A stretch of 64,000 nt of DNA. Source: Pseudomonas sp. TNT3. Its GTDB lineage: Bacteria > Pseudomonadota > Gammaproteobacteria > Pseudomonadales > Pseudomonadaceae. The position numbers and the translations under genes are program-made. Location: positions 62,001 to 126,000 of the forward strand of contig NZ_WFGV02000001.1 in NCBI RefSeq assembly GCF_010095445.2, written 5' to 3'. Below the pieces are notes generated by a model. The model was not told where the DNA came from. It searched no databases and saw only the letters and a list, made by a program, of their open reading frames with translations. Positions 10,086 through 19,361 of the stretch are shown here, one piece after another. Numbering within the stretch: the first letter of the stretch is position 1; each line of letters starts with the position of its first letter.

Positions 10086-10693
10086 AATTCGACGCCTTTT
10101 TGCGCTTTGATCCCGGCCTGGAACGCATGCTTGATCACGCCCATTTCAGTGACGGTGTCAGCCAGTTCAATCATTTCCGGCTTGGCACCGCGCCCGGTTA
10201 CCACCACGTGCTGCATCGGCGGGCGGGCCTGCAAATCGCTAAGTACCTGATCGAGGTCTAGATAGCCGTGCTTGAGCGCGATGTTCAACTCGTCCAGCAC
10301 CACCAGACCAATCGACGGATCGCGCAACAATTCACGAGAAACTGACCACGCCGCTTCGGCAGCAGCAATATCACGCTGGCGGTCCTGGGTTTCCCAGGTG
10401 AAACCTTCGCCCATCACATGAAAACGCACCTGCTCCGGAAAGCGGCGGAAGAACAGTTCTTCACCGGTGCTGTTACGCCCCTTGATGAACTGCACCACAC
10501 CACACTGCATACCGTGCCCCATGGACCGGGCAAGCATGCCGAACGCCGAGCTGCTTTTGCCCTTGCCGTTGCCGGTGAGCACCAGCAGCAGGCCGCATTC
10601 ATTCGGGGAGTTGGCGATGCGTTCGTCGATCACGGCTTTTTTGCGCAACATGCGCGCCAGGTGGCGTTCGTCGCGATCAGGGGTATCAGTCAT
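10082..10693 (-). CDS. cobO: Corrinoid adenosyltransferase
   Basis: A 203-aa CobA/CobO-type ATP:cob(I)alamin adenosyltransferase that adds the upper adenosyl ligand to cobyrinate diamide and salvaged corrinoids. The P-loop GNGKGKSSSAFGM is at residues 42-54, and the VVTGRGAKPEMIELAD segment near the C-terminus is characteristic. The start at 10693 has GGAGAG upstream; a longer reading to 10867 would run into the riboswitch and is rejected. It is the first gene of the operon and lies about 90 bases after the riboswitch. Confidence 0.94.
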   Translation of the reverse strand: MTDTPDRDERHLARMLRKKAVIDERIANSPNECGLLLVLTGNGKGKSSSAFGMLARSMGHGMQCGVVQFIKGRNSTGEELFFRRFPEQVRFHVMGEGFTWETQDRQRDIAAAEAAWSVSRELLRDPSIGLVVLDELNIALKHGYLDLDQVLSDLQARPPMQHVVVTGRGAKPEMIELADTVTEMGVIKHAFQAGIKAQKGVEL

Positions 10694-10783
10694 GGGGAAG
10701 CTCTCCGTTGGGGCTGGATAACGGCGGGCAGGCACAAGAATAGACGGCAAAAAGCCTGGCATCGCCCACCGTGATGCCGCTGG

Positions 10784-10996
10784 ATGGATCAGGCCGGTCT
10801 CCGGGCTCATGAGCGGCTTGACGCCGAACTGCGCGCCTTCCCATGCCGATAATCGACACAGTGGCACAAGGCGCAGTTTTTACTCATTTACCGTTGCGGG
10901 GGCAGCGCCGGGATCGCGAAGCTTCGTGCAACAAAGCGATCACTCACCGGCTTCCCTGTTTCACTCTGTCGACGACGTCACAGAGCACCTGAAACA
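10784..10996 (-). promoter_or_regulatory. Cobalamin riboswitch
   Basis: Reading the minus strand from 10995, the conserved blocks occur in order: TTTCAGGTGCTCTG, GAGTGAAACAGGGAAGCCGG, GCTGCCCCCGCAACGGTAA, GCCACTGTGTCGA (B12 box), GGGAAGGCGCGC and a closing AGCCCGGAGACCGGCC. These match the cobalamin aptamer consensus. It precedes cobO, so adenosylcobalamin should switch off the whole ten-gene operon. The mechanism (translation or termination) is not evident; no clear terminator stem with a U-run was seen before cobO. Confidence 0.93.
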
Positions 10997-11158
10997 AGCC
11001 GCGAAGGTTAGAGGGTTGGGGGTGGAGCGTCAATTAAAGACGGGACTTGTCTGCGCGATTAACTGCCGCAGATCGTTTGATTGATTGTGCCCTGTTGAAC
11101 CATCGCACATTTGCGCTTCTCTACTGATCAGGTCAATGCATTCAAAGGGAAGATCAGC

Positions 11159-12472
11159 ATGCGCAAACCCCAGTTCGTTCTCGTCATCGCGCTCGCCGGA
11201 GGTCTCGTCGCCTGCGGTGAGACCTCCAGCCTGCAAGTCTCCGACGGCACCGGTCCGTCACCGAAGTTGCCAGAACCGAACAAGACCCTGATACCGACGG
11301 TGAACATCGCCCCGGCCGTTGGCTGGGCTGACGGTGCCAAACCGACAGCCGCGGCCGGCACTCAGGTGGCCGCATTTGCCGAAGGGCTCGATCACCCACG
11401 CTGGCTCTACGTGCTGCCCAATGGTGACGTGCTGGTGGCAGAAACCAACGCGCCGCCAAAACCCGATGATGGCAAAGGCATAAAAGGCTGGGTCATGAAG
11501 ACCGTCATGGGACGCGCGGGGGCCGGCGTCCCGAGTCCGAATCGCATCACGCTGCTGCGGGACAAGGATCACGACGGCATCGCTGAAACCCGCACCGTGT
11601 TTCTGGAGAACCTGAATTCGCCCTTCGGCATGACCCTGGTCGGCAATGACCTGTATGTCGCCGACACCGACCGCTTGTTGCGTTTCCACTATGCAGACGG
11701 TGACACGGCGATCAAATCGCAACCGATCAAAGTGGTCGACTTGCCGGGTGGCACGCTGAACCACCACTGGACTAAAAACGTTATCGCCAGCAAGGATGGC
11801 AGCAAGCTTTACGTCACCGTAGGCTCCAACAGCAACGTCGCGGAAAACGGAATGGACAAGGAAGAAGGTCGCGCGGCCATTTGGGAAGTGGATCGCGCGA
11901 CCGGCAATCACCGGATTTTCGCTTCGGGCCTGCGCAATCCCAACGGCATGGCATGGGAACCGAATAGCGGCGCGTTGTGGACCGCGGTCAACGAGCGTGA
12001 CGAAATCGGCAGTGACCTGGTGCCGGACTACATCACCTCGGTCAAGGACGGTGCCTTTTATGGCTGGCCGTTCAGCTATTACGGCCAGCATGTAGACGTT
12101 CGCGTTGAGCCACAAAACCCTGATCTGGTGGCCAAGGCAATTGCTCCAGATTATGCGGTAGGCCCACACACCGCCTCCCTCGGCCTGACGTTTGCGCAAG
12201 GCAACACGCTGCCAGCCCAGTTCAAGGAAGGCGCGTTCATTGGTCAGCACGGCTCATGGAATCGCAAGCCGCACAGCGGTTACAAAGTGATTTTCGTGCC
12301 GTTCAGCGCAGGCAAGCCTACTGGGCAGCCGATCGATGTGCTGACTGGCTTCCTTAATGAAGACGAAAAAGCCATGGGCCGGCCAGTGGGTGTGGTGATC
12401 GATCAGCAGGGTTCATTGCTGGTGGCAGATGACGTAGGAAACAAGGTTTGGCGGGTGTCGGCAGTTAAATAA
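11159..12472 (+). CDS. PQQ-dependent sugar (sorbosone) dehydrogenase-like lipoprotein
   Basis: A 437-aa exported six-bladed beta-propeller of the L-sorbosone dehydrogenase / soluble glucose dehydrogenase family. The signal peptide ends in a lipobox LVAC (cysteine about residue 19), so it should be lipid-anchored. Motifs such as [23 protein letters not shown], read in short blocks, and [16 protein letters not shown] near the C-terminus are typical of the family. The start at 11159 has AAAGGGAAG upstream; an in-frame ATG 48 bases earlier would bury the signal peptide. It stands alone; substrate unknown. Confidence 0.82.
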   Translation: MRKPQFVLVIALAGGLVACGETSSLQVSDGTGPSPKLPEPNKTLIPTVNIAPAVGWADGAKPTAAAGTQVAAFAEGLDHPRWLYVLPNGDVLVAETNAPPKPDDGKGIKGWVMKTVMGRAGAGVPSPNRITLLRDKDHDGIAETRTVFLENLNSPFGMTLVGNDLYVADTDRLLRFHYADGDTAIKSQPIKVVDLPGGTLNHHWTKNVIASKDGSKLYVTVGSNSNVAENGMDKEEGRAAIWEVDRATGNHRIFASGLRNPNGMAWEPNSGALWTAVNERDEIGSDLVPDYITSVKDGAFYGWPFSYYGQHVDVRVEPQNPDLVAKAIAPDYAVGPHTASLGLTFAQGNTLPAQFKEGAFIGQHGSWNRKPHSGYKVIFVPFSAGKPTGQPIDVLTGFLNEDEKAMGRPVGVVIDQQGSLLVADDVGNKVWRVSAVK

Positions 12473-12476
12473 GGTC

Positions 12477-12555
12477 AAAAAAAATCGCAGCTTTCGGCAG
12501 CTTCCGGGGACGTAGGTTCGTCCATTCAGATGCTGCAGACAGCTGCGATTTTTCT
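12477..12555. terminator. Bidirectional hairpin terminator
   Basis: AAAAATCGCAGCT (12480-12492) pairs with AGCTGCGATTTTT (12541-12553) across a 48-nt loop with further internal pairing. It separates the convergent sorbosone-dehydrogenase-like gene and the first NlpC/P60 gene and has A/T runs on both sides. The sequence resembles the REPIN at 29306-29390, so it may derive from such a repeat. Confidence 0.75.
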
Positions 12556-12591
12556 ATCCAACGTAATCTTTTTGGGCGCAACGGACGTCTG

Positions 12592-13131
12592 TTACGGATT
12601 GCGTGCCAGGTGTTCCGGCTGCAGGACTCGCTTGGCGCTCAGGTATGCCTTCTGCCAATAAGCCTTGGACAGGCTGTCCAGCTTCACCGTACCGCCAGTG
12701 GCTGGCGCATGAACGAAGCGGCCTTCACCCACATAGATCCCGGCATGGCTGACTTGGGAACCACCGTTGGTGGCGAAAAAGATCAGATCCCCGGTTTGCA
12801 GACCTTCCTTGCCCACGCTGGCGGCCTGCATGCCGATCATCTCGCGGGTGGTACGCGGCAGGGTAATACCGGCGACATCATGGTAGACGTAGCCAATCAG
12901 TCCACTGCAATCAAACCCCGAGTCCGGCGTGTTGCCGCCCCAGCGATAAGGCGTTCCCACCAGGCCCAACGCACGAAACAGCACGTCTTCCGCCTCAGGC
13001 GAAAAAGGTTGGGCAGGGCCAAATACGATGGGAGCGCGAATAACCGGCGCGGCTGGCGGTGGAGTGCGGCTGGCGCAAGCGCTGAGCAACGCTGCGAAAA
13101 GCAAGAGGGTGAGGCGGGCCGACGTCGTCAT
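12592..13131 (-). CDS. NlpC/P60 family lipoprotein (C40 peptidase)
   Basis: A 179-aa outer-membrane or periplasmic lipoprotein with a papain-like NlpC/P60 domain that probably cuts peptidoglycan stem peptides. The lipobox LLSAC places the acylated cysteine at about residue 19. The catalytic cysteine is in SGFDCSGLIGY and the histidine in SHAGIYVGEGRFVHAP. It forms a pair with the related gene at 13297-13935 in the same orientation, and the two are about half identical across the catalytic domain by eye. Confidence 0.9.
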   Translation of the reverse strand: MTTSARLTLLLFAALLSACASRTPPPAAPVIRAPIVFGPAQPFSPEAEDVLFRALGLVGTPYRWGGNTPDSGFDCSGLIGYVYHDVAGITLPRTTREMIGMQAASVGKEGLQTGDLIFFATNGGSQVSHAGIYVGEGRFVHAPATGGTVKLDSLSKAYWQKAYLSAKRVLQPEHLARNP

Positions 13132-13296
13132 AAGCAGAACATCCTGATCTGGCTGCGGCTATTCCCACCGGAAAGGCAGAAAAGAAAACCGCCTGCGCGT
13201 AACGCAGGCGGTTTGCCATCAATAATAGATCAGGATTCTAGACGCTATACGGCAAACTTCAAGTAAGACTTTAAGTTCACCTTACAAACTGTGAGC

Positions 13297-13935
13297 TTAC
13301 TTGCGCGCCGTGACCACAGTTGGAGCCATCGCGAGTGCGCGCTTGGCTTCAATGAAGGTTTTGCTCCAGTAGCTGTCGCCCAGGCTATCAACCCGAACAC
13401 CACCGCTGCGGCGGCTGCTGGAGTGGATGAACTGGTCATCGCCCAGGTAGATACCGGCATGGCTGACGCGACCGCGACGACCATTGGTGGCAAAGAACAG
13501 CAGGTCACCTGGCTTGAGATTGTTACGCGAGACCAGCGGAGCATCAACGTTGATCATTTCGCGAGTGGAGCGCGGCAGGTTCATGCCGGCCTCTTCACGA
13601 AACAGGTAGCCGATGAAACCACTGCAATCGAAACCGGCTTCAGAGGTACCGCCGAAACGGTAACGGGTACCGATCAGGGACATGCCGCGTTCGAGGATGC
13701 TGTCGGCCAGAACCGGAAGCTGGTACGACTTGCCATCAGCAAAGGTCGCCAGTTCTTTTTCGGTGGCCATCTCTTCCAGGTATTGAACGGAAGAAGCTTG
13801 GGCGGTGATAGTGTTTTTGAACTGCTGCTGCTGTTGCTGCTGTGACGTCTGCTCGGAAACTGGAGAGTGAGCAGCGCAACCGAACAACAGGGTAACGAGT
13901 GCGAGAGGCACGAGGGGTGCGAAGCGATTTAGCAT
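13297..13935 (-). CDS. NlpC/P60 family lipoprotein with poly-Gln linker
   Basis: A 212-aa lipoprotein (lipobox LLFGC) with an N-terminal linker containing seven consecutive glutamines (about residues 34-40) and a C-terminal NlpC/P60 peptidase. The catalytic cysteine is in AGFDCSGFIGY and the histidine in VSHAGIYLGDDQFIH. It resembles Spr/MepS-type endopeptidases that open cross-links for wall growth. The start at 13935 gives a clean signal peptide; the longer reading to 14007 has no lipoprotein signal at its N-terminus. A tandem duplication with the gene at 12592 is likely. Confidence 0.9.
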   Translation of the reverse strand: MLNRFAPLVPLALVTLLFGCAAHSPVSEQTSQQQQQQQFKNTITAQASSVQYLEEMATEKELATFADGKSYQLPVLADSILERGMSLIGTRYRFGGTSEAGFDCSGFIGYLFREEAGMNLPRSTREMINVDAPLVSRNNLKPGDLLFFATNGRRGRVSHAGIYLGDDQFIHSSSRRSGGVRVDSLGDSYWSKTFIEAKRALAMAPTVVTARK

Positions 13936-14148
13936 GGGCACGACCGTGGCTGATAGTTGTAAAGAAGCCGAGACTATGCCCGCTATCATCCTCATTTGCA
14001 AATTCAATCGAACTTTATGTGACTTTTCGGTTTCGCGTTTACATCTAAGCGCTAAAGCCCCATTTAGACACTCTCGCAGCCTGCAACGCGTAGGAAAGCG
14101 GAATTTCTGACGCCTGAAATGCGCCGAAAGCCTTGCAGGACGGTGGTT

Positions 14149-14853
14149 TTACCAACCCAGAGTTTCTTTTAGAAACGGAATTGTCAGCTTGCGCTGAGCT
14201 TGAAGAGAGGCCTGATCGAGTCGCTCGAGCAACTCGAACAGCGCACTCATGCTGCGGGTCCCGCGGGTCAAAATAAAATGCCCGACTTCATCCGTCAGGT
14301 GCAGGCCGCGACGGGAAGCACGCAACTGCAATGCGCGCAATTTGTCTTCATCGGAGAGCGGACGCATCTGGAAGATCAAGGCCAGCGTCAGCCGGGATTT
14401 AAGATCCGCCAGCTTCACCGGCAATTCTCGCGGGGACGTCGACGCGGCAATCAACAGGCGCCGGCCGCTGTCGCGCAGACGGTTGAACAGATGGAACAGC
14501 GCCTCTTCCCAATCGGCACGCCCGGCGACCGCCTGCAAATCATCCAGGCAGACCAGTTCGTATTGTTCAAGGTTGTCGAGGATTTCGATGCCGCGATCCA
14601 GCAGCTCTGCCAACGGCAAATACACCGCCGGCTCGCCCAACTGTTCGAAGCGCAAACAGGCGGCTTGCAACAGGTGCGTACGCCCTACCCCGTCCTTGCC
14701 CCACAGATAGATCAGGCTTTCAGTCCAGCCGGCGTCGGCTTCGCAGAGCCGCTCGACATAGCCGAGTGCAGCGGCATTGGCGCCTGGGTAGTAATTGATA
14801 AAGGTGGCGTCATCACGCAGACGCACACCTAGGGGCAGCTGAATCGGTTTCAT
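14149..14853 (-). CDS. hda: DnaA regulatory inactivator Hda
   Basis: A 234-aa AAA+ protein that, with the DNA-loaded sliding clamp, triggers ATP hydrolysis on DnaA and prevents re-initiation. The N-terminal QLPLGV (residues 5-10) is the clamp-binding motif. A modified Walker A is seen in LWGKDGVGRTHLL, Walker B in LVCLDDLQAV, and the family's sensor region in DLKSRLTLALIFQM. The length is typical. It is followed upstream by a permease on the same strand, as in other pseudomonads. Confidence 0.93.
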   Translation of the reverse strand: MKPIQLPLGVRLRDDATFINYYPGANAAALGYVERLCEADAGWTESLIYLWGKDGVGRTHLLQAACLRFEQLGEPAVYLPLAELLDRGIEILDNLEQYELVCLDDLQAVAGRADWEEALFHLFNRLRDSGRRLLIAASTSPRELPVKLADLKSRLTLALIFQMRPLSDEDKLRALQLRASRRGLHLTDEVGHFILTRGTRSMSALFELLERLDQASLQAQRKLTIPFLKETLGW

Positions 14854-15083
14854 GCTGACTGAACAGTTCCAAGGGAACCGTTAGTGGCCTCTGTGTAAAG
14901 TTTGCGAAGTTTATACCCGTGACGCTGGCCGCACAATGCGACAGACCACAAGCAAAATCAAAGGTTTGCGTTAACGCACTGGTTTTGTGACAGTTTCTTT
15001 GGCGGTGAATGCGACAGCTACCCAACGAATGCGCACCCGCCCGGCATGTGACCGGGCGAGACGTCATGAACGATCCGTGAACA

Positions 15084-16157
15084 TTAAAGCTGGGGCTCGT
15101 CCTCGCCGCCGTAGATGTCCGAATCCTTATACAAATCATGCATATGGCGCACAAGCACCATGATCACTGCGGCCACCGGCAACGCCAGTAGAATGCCGGT
15201 GAAACCGAACAGTTCACCCCCCGCCAGAATCGCAAAAATCACCGCGACCGGGTGCAGGCCGATTCGGTCTCCCACCAGCAACGGTGTCAGCACCATACCT
15301 TCCAGCGCTTGACCCACCATGAACACCGCGACGATACCGATCATGGGATACAGGTCACCCCCGAACTGGAACAAGCCCGCGACCAACGCCGCACCGATCC
15401 CGATGACAAACCCCATGTAAGGCACGATGGCCGCGAGGCCGGCAATCAGACCGATCAACAGCCCCAACTCAAGACCGATCAGCATCAAGCCCGCGGCATA
15501 GATAACGCCCAGCGCCACCATGACCAGCAATTGCCCGCGCACGAACGCCCCCAGGACTTCGTGGCATTCGCCTGCCAGGGTCACGATGCGCTCTTCACGA
15601 TCTCGCGGCAGCAGGCTGCGGATCTTGGCCATCATGAGATCCCAGTCCCGCAGCAGGTAGAAACTCACCACAGGAATCAGCACCAGATTCGCCAGCCAGC
15701 CGATCACCGCGAGGCTTGAAGCGGTCGCCTGACTCAACACCACGCCAACAATGTCCGTGGTCTGGCCCATATGCTCGCTGATCGCAGCTTTGAGCTTGTC
15801 GAACTTCCAGAAGCCGTCAGACAAGCCAAACTTCGATTGCGCCCATGGCAATGCTGTGTGTTGCAGCCAGTCGAGCATCTGCGGCGCCAACTCGTACAAG
15901 CGGAACAGTTGCTTGGCGAGCATTGGCACCAACACCAGCAACAGTGTGGTGAAGATCAACGTGAACAACGCGAACACCGCCACCACGCCCCAGGTTCGGG
16001 ACAGGCCAGCCTTCTCCAGCCGATCCACCAGGGGATCGAACAGATAAGCCAGCAGCAGTGCCACCAGAAATGGCGTCAGGATCGGATGCAAGAGCCAGAC
16101 AAACGCGCAGAGCAGGACAACCCCACCCAACCAGAACCAACGCCGCGTATCGGCCAT
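15084..16157 (-). CDS. AI-2E / PerM family transporter
   Basis: A 357-aa polytopic inner membrane protein of the AI-2E (UPF0118/PerM) family, with about eight hydrophobic segments, including the conserved C-terminal helix VFMVGQALEGMVLTPLLVGDRIGLHPV. The substrate is unknown; family members have been linked to autoinducer-2 or ion export. GGAGTGGTAC precedes the ATG. It is co-oriented with hda and separated from it by 230 bases without other genes. Confidence 0.87.
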   Translation of the reverse strand: MADTRRWFWLGGVVLLCAFVWLLHPILTPFLVALLLAYLFDPLVDRLEKAGLSRTWGVVAVFALFTLIFTTLLLVLVPMLAKQLFRLYELAPQMLDWLQHTALPWAQSKFGLSDGFWKFDKLKAAISEHMGQTTDIVGVVLSQATASSLAVIGWLANLVLIPVVSFYLLRDWDLMMAKIRSLLPRDREERIVTLAGECHEVLGAFVRGQLLVMVALGVIYAAGLMLIGLELGLLIGLIAGLAAIVPYMGFVIGIGAALVAGLFQFGGDLYPMIGIVAVFMVGQALEGMVLTPLLVGDRIGLHPVAVIFAILAGGELFGFTGILLALPVAAVIMVLVRHMHDLYKDSDIYGGEDEPQL

Positions 16158-16201
16158 GTACCACTCCTGCTTGCTTCTATATAAGGAAAAGGAAAGAAAA
16201 A

Positions 16202-17263
16202 CTACCAGCGAAAACGCAATTGCGGTGTCGGTGCCGGGATGGGCGCTGCTGCAGGGGCGGAACCCTCGACGGCAGGTTGTACCGGTGGTACTGGAGCGGG
16301 TGCCTCACCGGCCGGAAGTTCCTGCAATTTCGCCAGGGACAACTGAGCCTTCAACTGCTCGGGGCTGCCTTTGACCCGATAGAGAATCCGGTCGCCATCC
16401 ACACTCTGCAGACGCATGCCGAAGGGTTCCAGCAAACGCCCGAGCGCCGCATATCGCTCCAGATTCATGCCCTGTACTTCCAGCAGTTGCTCGCCCGAAG
16501 CACCCGGTTTGACGACAAATCGCGGCGCGAGGCGTTCATTGACCGCCAGCATCACGGCGTCAGCCACTGCGGCCTGATCGGCGCCCTGTACGCTGCCCGC
16601 TTCTTTTTTATCGCCCATCCACAAATTCCACTTGGCCTGCCATTGGCCGCCTTCTTCACGCGCATGCACCGCGAGCAACGCATCCGCGTTGTAACGTTCC
16701 GATGCACCACGCAGAGGTGCGGCATCTGTGCCCTCAAGATTTGGCGCGGTAGCGACCAGCTGTTCACTCAGGTCCGCCAACGGCAAACGCAACGGCAGAC
16801 CGCGATGCTGTGCCGCACGACGCAGTGGCACGGCGGCGGCCTGGCCATCACCGACCAGGCTCGAACCCTCGGTGGCGTCGTTCAGCCACCAACCCAGGAT
16901 CGAGGGTCGATTGGCGCCCCACAACGAAAGGCCCGCGCGACGCAATGCCTGCTCGGTGGTCGCCGGGTCAAAATCAACCTTGAGCACTTCCGGCGGTCCA
17001 GCCTCGAAACCGTACTGACTGATGATTTGCTGAGGGTCCTTGCGGATGGCGGCCAACCCCGGGTTCTGCGCAGCCTTGGGATCACCCGTCAGGCGCAACA
17101 CCAGGGTATCCAGTGCTTCCTGAGTCGCCTGATCACGGATTTCAGGCGATTGACCACTGACCGGCTGGCGAACCTGATAAAGACTTTTCAGGGTTTCGGC
17201 ATGACTCGCCAGGCTGAAAAAAGACAAACAGCCTGCAAGCAAAAATTTCGAAAAAGAACGCAT
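16202..17263 (-). CDS. DUF2066 domain protein, exported
   Basis: A 353-aa periplasmic protein of unknown function with a signal peptide cleaved after SHA (about residue 22). The bulk matches the DUF2066 family as known from Pseudomonas, and the C-terminus is a Pro/Ala-rich tail. It lies on the strand opposite to purM and directly upstream of the PerM-like permease, the usual Pseudomonas context. AGGAATCTTCC precedes the ATG. No catalytic motif was recognised. Confidence 0.8.
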   Translation of the reverse strand: MRSFSKFLLAGCLSFFSLASHAETLKSLYQVRQPVSGQSPEIRDQATQEALDTLVLRLTGDPKAAQNPGLAAIRKDPQQIISQYGFEAGPPEVLKVDFDPATTEQALRRAGLSLWGANRPSILGWWLNDATEGSSLVGDGQAAAVPLRRAAQHRGLPLRLPLADLSEQLVATAPNLEGTDAAPLRGASERYNADALLAVHAREEGGQWQAKWNLWMGDKKEAGSVQGADQAAVADAVMLAVNERLAPRFVVKPGASGEQLLEVQGMNLERYAALGRLLEPFGMRLQSVDGDRILYRVKGSPEQLKAQLSLAKLQELPAGEAPAPVPPVQPAVEGSAPAAAPIPAPTPQLRFRW

Positions 17264-17644
17264 GGAAGATTCCTGACGACGAAAGCGGCTGGAACAGGCC
17301 GCGTGAACCGAATGAGCAAGGCTGTGACCACGCTCCCCGACAAAACATTCACCCGACCCCGGGATGTTTTTGCACTGTCATAACGATAGACGGTTAATAG
17401 CGATACCTTATACAGCCATGAAGGATGCGACCAAAACGAGATATGTCGTTTTTTTTTGGCTGATATGCCCCTGCTGTCGGCCTGAGGATGGCCGCTGCCC
17501 CTCAAGCCTGATAAAATCGCGCGCCTTCGCAGACCGGCAACAGCCGGGCCCACTGAAATTCGCGAACGGCACTCGCCTTCGTCTGTTTCTGCGGTCCCGC
17601 TGGACTCGGTCGTTACCCCTGAATCCCCCCTAAAGGCCTGGATC
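17264..17644. promoter_or_regulatory. Divergent DUF2066/purM intergenic region
   Basis: 381 bases without a gene. A candidate purM promoter is TTGCAC (17370-17375), 17 bases, GTTAAT (17393-17398). A run of nine T at about 17449 sits between promoter and gene. No operator palindrome was recognised. Confidence 0.3.
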
Positions 17645-18703
17645 ATGAGCAAGCAACCCTCCCTGAGCTACAAGGACGCCGGTGTAGACATCGACGCCGG
17701 TGAAGCATTGGTCGAACGCATCAAGAGCGTCGCCAAGCGCACTGCGCGCCCGGAAGTCATGGGCGGCCTGGGCGGTTTCGGCGCCCTCTGCGAAATCCCG
17801 GCCGGCTACAAGCAGCCTGTTCTGGTTTCCGGCACTGACGGCGTCGGCACCAAGCTGCGTCTGGCGCTGAACCTGAACAAGCACGACAGCATCGGCATCG
17901 ATCTGGTCGCCATGTGCGTCAACGACCTGGTGGTGTGCGGCGCCGAGCCGCTGTTCTTCCTCGACTACTATGCCACCGGCAAACTGAACGTCGAAACCGC
18001 GACCCAGGTTGTCACAGGTATCGGCGCTGGCTGCGAACTGTCCGGCTGCTCCCTGGTCGGCGGCGAAACCGCTGAAATGCCTGGCATGTACGAAGGCGAA
18101 GACTACGACCTGGCCGGCTTCTGCGTCGGCGTCGTGGAAAAATCCGAAATCATCGACGGTTCGAAAGTCGCGGCCGGCGACGCCCTGCTCGCCCTGCCTT
18201 CTTCCGGCCCGCACTCCAACGGCTACTCGCTGATCCGCAAGATCATCGAAGTGTCGGGTGCAGACATCGAAAACATCCAGCTCGACGGCAAACCGCTAAC
18301 CGACCTGCTGATGGCCCCGACCCGCATCTACGTGAAGCCGCTGCTCAAGCTGATCAAGGACACCGGCGCGGTCAAAGCCATGGCCCACATCACCGGTGGT
18401 GGCCTGCTGGACAACATCCCGCGCGTTCTGCCAAAAGGCGCTCAAGCCGTGGTTGACGTGGCGAGCTGGACCCGCCCTGCCGTGTTCGACTGGCTGCAGG
18501 AAAAAGGCAACGTTGACGAAAACGAAATGCACCGCGTGCTGAACTGCGGCGTTGGCATGGTGATCTGCGTTGCTCAAGAGCACGTGGAAACTGCGCTGAA
18601 CGTATTGCGTGAAGCCGGCGAGCAGCCTTGGGTTATCGGCCAGATCTCCACCGCTGCCGAAGGCGCGGCTCAGGTTGAACTGAAGAACCTCAAGGCTCAT
18701 TGA
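17645..18703 (+). CDS. purM: Phosphoribosylformylglycinamidine cyclo-ligase (AIR synthetase)
   Basis: A 352-aa cytosolic enzyme that closes the imidazole ring in de novo purine synthesis with ATP. The conserved [13 protein letters not shown] (about residues 63-75), [16 protein letters not shown] and [13 protein letters not shown] motifs are all intact. Spacing to the AAAGG ribosome site is eight bases. The stop TGA shares its A with the purN ATG, so purMN is a coupled operon, the usual arrangement in proteobacteria. Confidence 0.96.
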   Translation: MSKQPSLSYKDAGVDIDAGEALVERIKSVAKRTARPEVMGGLGGFGALCEIPAGYKQPVLVSGTDGVGTKLRLALNLNKHDSIGIDLVAMCVNDLVVCGAEPLFFLDYYATGKLNVETATQVVTGIGAGCELSGCSLVGGETAEMPGMYEGEDYDLAGFCVGVVEKSEIIDGSKVAAGDALLALPSSGPHSNGYSLIRKIIEVSGADIENIQLDGKPLTDLLMAPTRIYVKPLLKLIKDTGAVKAMAHITGGGLLDNIPRVLPKGAQAVVDVASWTRPAVFDWLQEKGNVDENEMHRVLNCGVGMVICVAQEHVETALNVLREAGEQPWVIGQISTAAEGAAQVELKNLKAH

Positions 18704-19353
18704 TGTCCCAGACCTGTGATGTGGTGGTGCTGCTGTCCGGCACCGGCAGTAACTTGCAGGCCTTGATCGACAGCACACGGACCGGCGACAGCCCGGTCCG
18801 TATCGCTGCGGTGATTTCCAACCGCGCCGACGCGTACGGCCTGCAACGCGCCAGGGATGCGGGTATCGACACCCGCGCCCTGGATCACAAGGCTTTCGAG
18901 GGCCGCGAAGCTTTCGATGCCGCGCTGATCGAACTGATCGACGCCTTCAATCCAAAACTCGTGGTACTGGCCGGCTTCATGCGCATTCTCAGCGCTGACT
19001 TTGTCCGCCACTACGCGGGTCGACTGCTCAATATCCATCCCTCGCTGCTGCCCAAATACAAAGGGTTACACACCCATCAGCGCGCGCTGGAAGCCGGCGA
19101 TACCGAACACGGCTGCTCCGTGCACTTTGTCACCGAGGAACTCGATGGCGGACCACTGGTCGTACAGGCAGTAATACCGGTAGAGTTACACGATTCGCCG
19201 CAGAGTCTTGCGCAGCGGGTCCATACCCAGGAACACCTGATCTACCCGATGGCCGTACGCTGGTTTGCCGAAGGTCGTTTATCACTCGGCGGGCAAGGTG
19301 CTTTACTGGACGGGCAGCTGCTCGCAGCCAGCGGCCACTTGATTCGAACCTAG
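18703..19353 (+). CDS. purN: Phosphoribosylglycinamide formyltransferase
   Basis: A 216-aa enzyme that transfers a formyl group from 10-formyl-tetrahydrofolate to GAR. The phosphate-binding loop LLSGTGSNLQA (residues 10-20), the catalytic Asn/His in NIHPSLLPKYKG and the catalytic Asp in EELDGGPLV are present. The ATG overlaps the purM stop by one base; a TTG one codon upstream is rejected. Followed after eight bases by a DUF3108 gene, probably in the same transcript. Confidence 0.95.
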   Translation: MSQTCDVVVLLSGTGSNLQALIDSTRTGDSPVRIAAVISNRADAYGLQRARDAGIDTRALDHKAFEGREAFDAALIELIDAFNPKLVVLAGFMRILSADFVRHYAGRLLNIHPSLLPKYKGLHTHQRALEAGDTEHGCSVHFVTEELDGGPLVVQAVIPVELHDSPQSLAQRVHTQEHLIYPMAVRWFAEGRLSLGGQGALLDGQLLAASGHLIRT

Positions 19354-19361
19354 GAGATATT

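Noticed and set aside
11258..12250. 330-codon minus-strand frame inside the sorbosone-dehydrogenase-like gene
   Set aside because: Shadow frame; the plus-strand product has a lipobox and family motifs.
16058..17383. Plus-strand frame opposite the DUF2066 gene
   Set aside because: It overlaps two convincing minus-strand genes and lacks a ribosome binding site.
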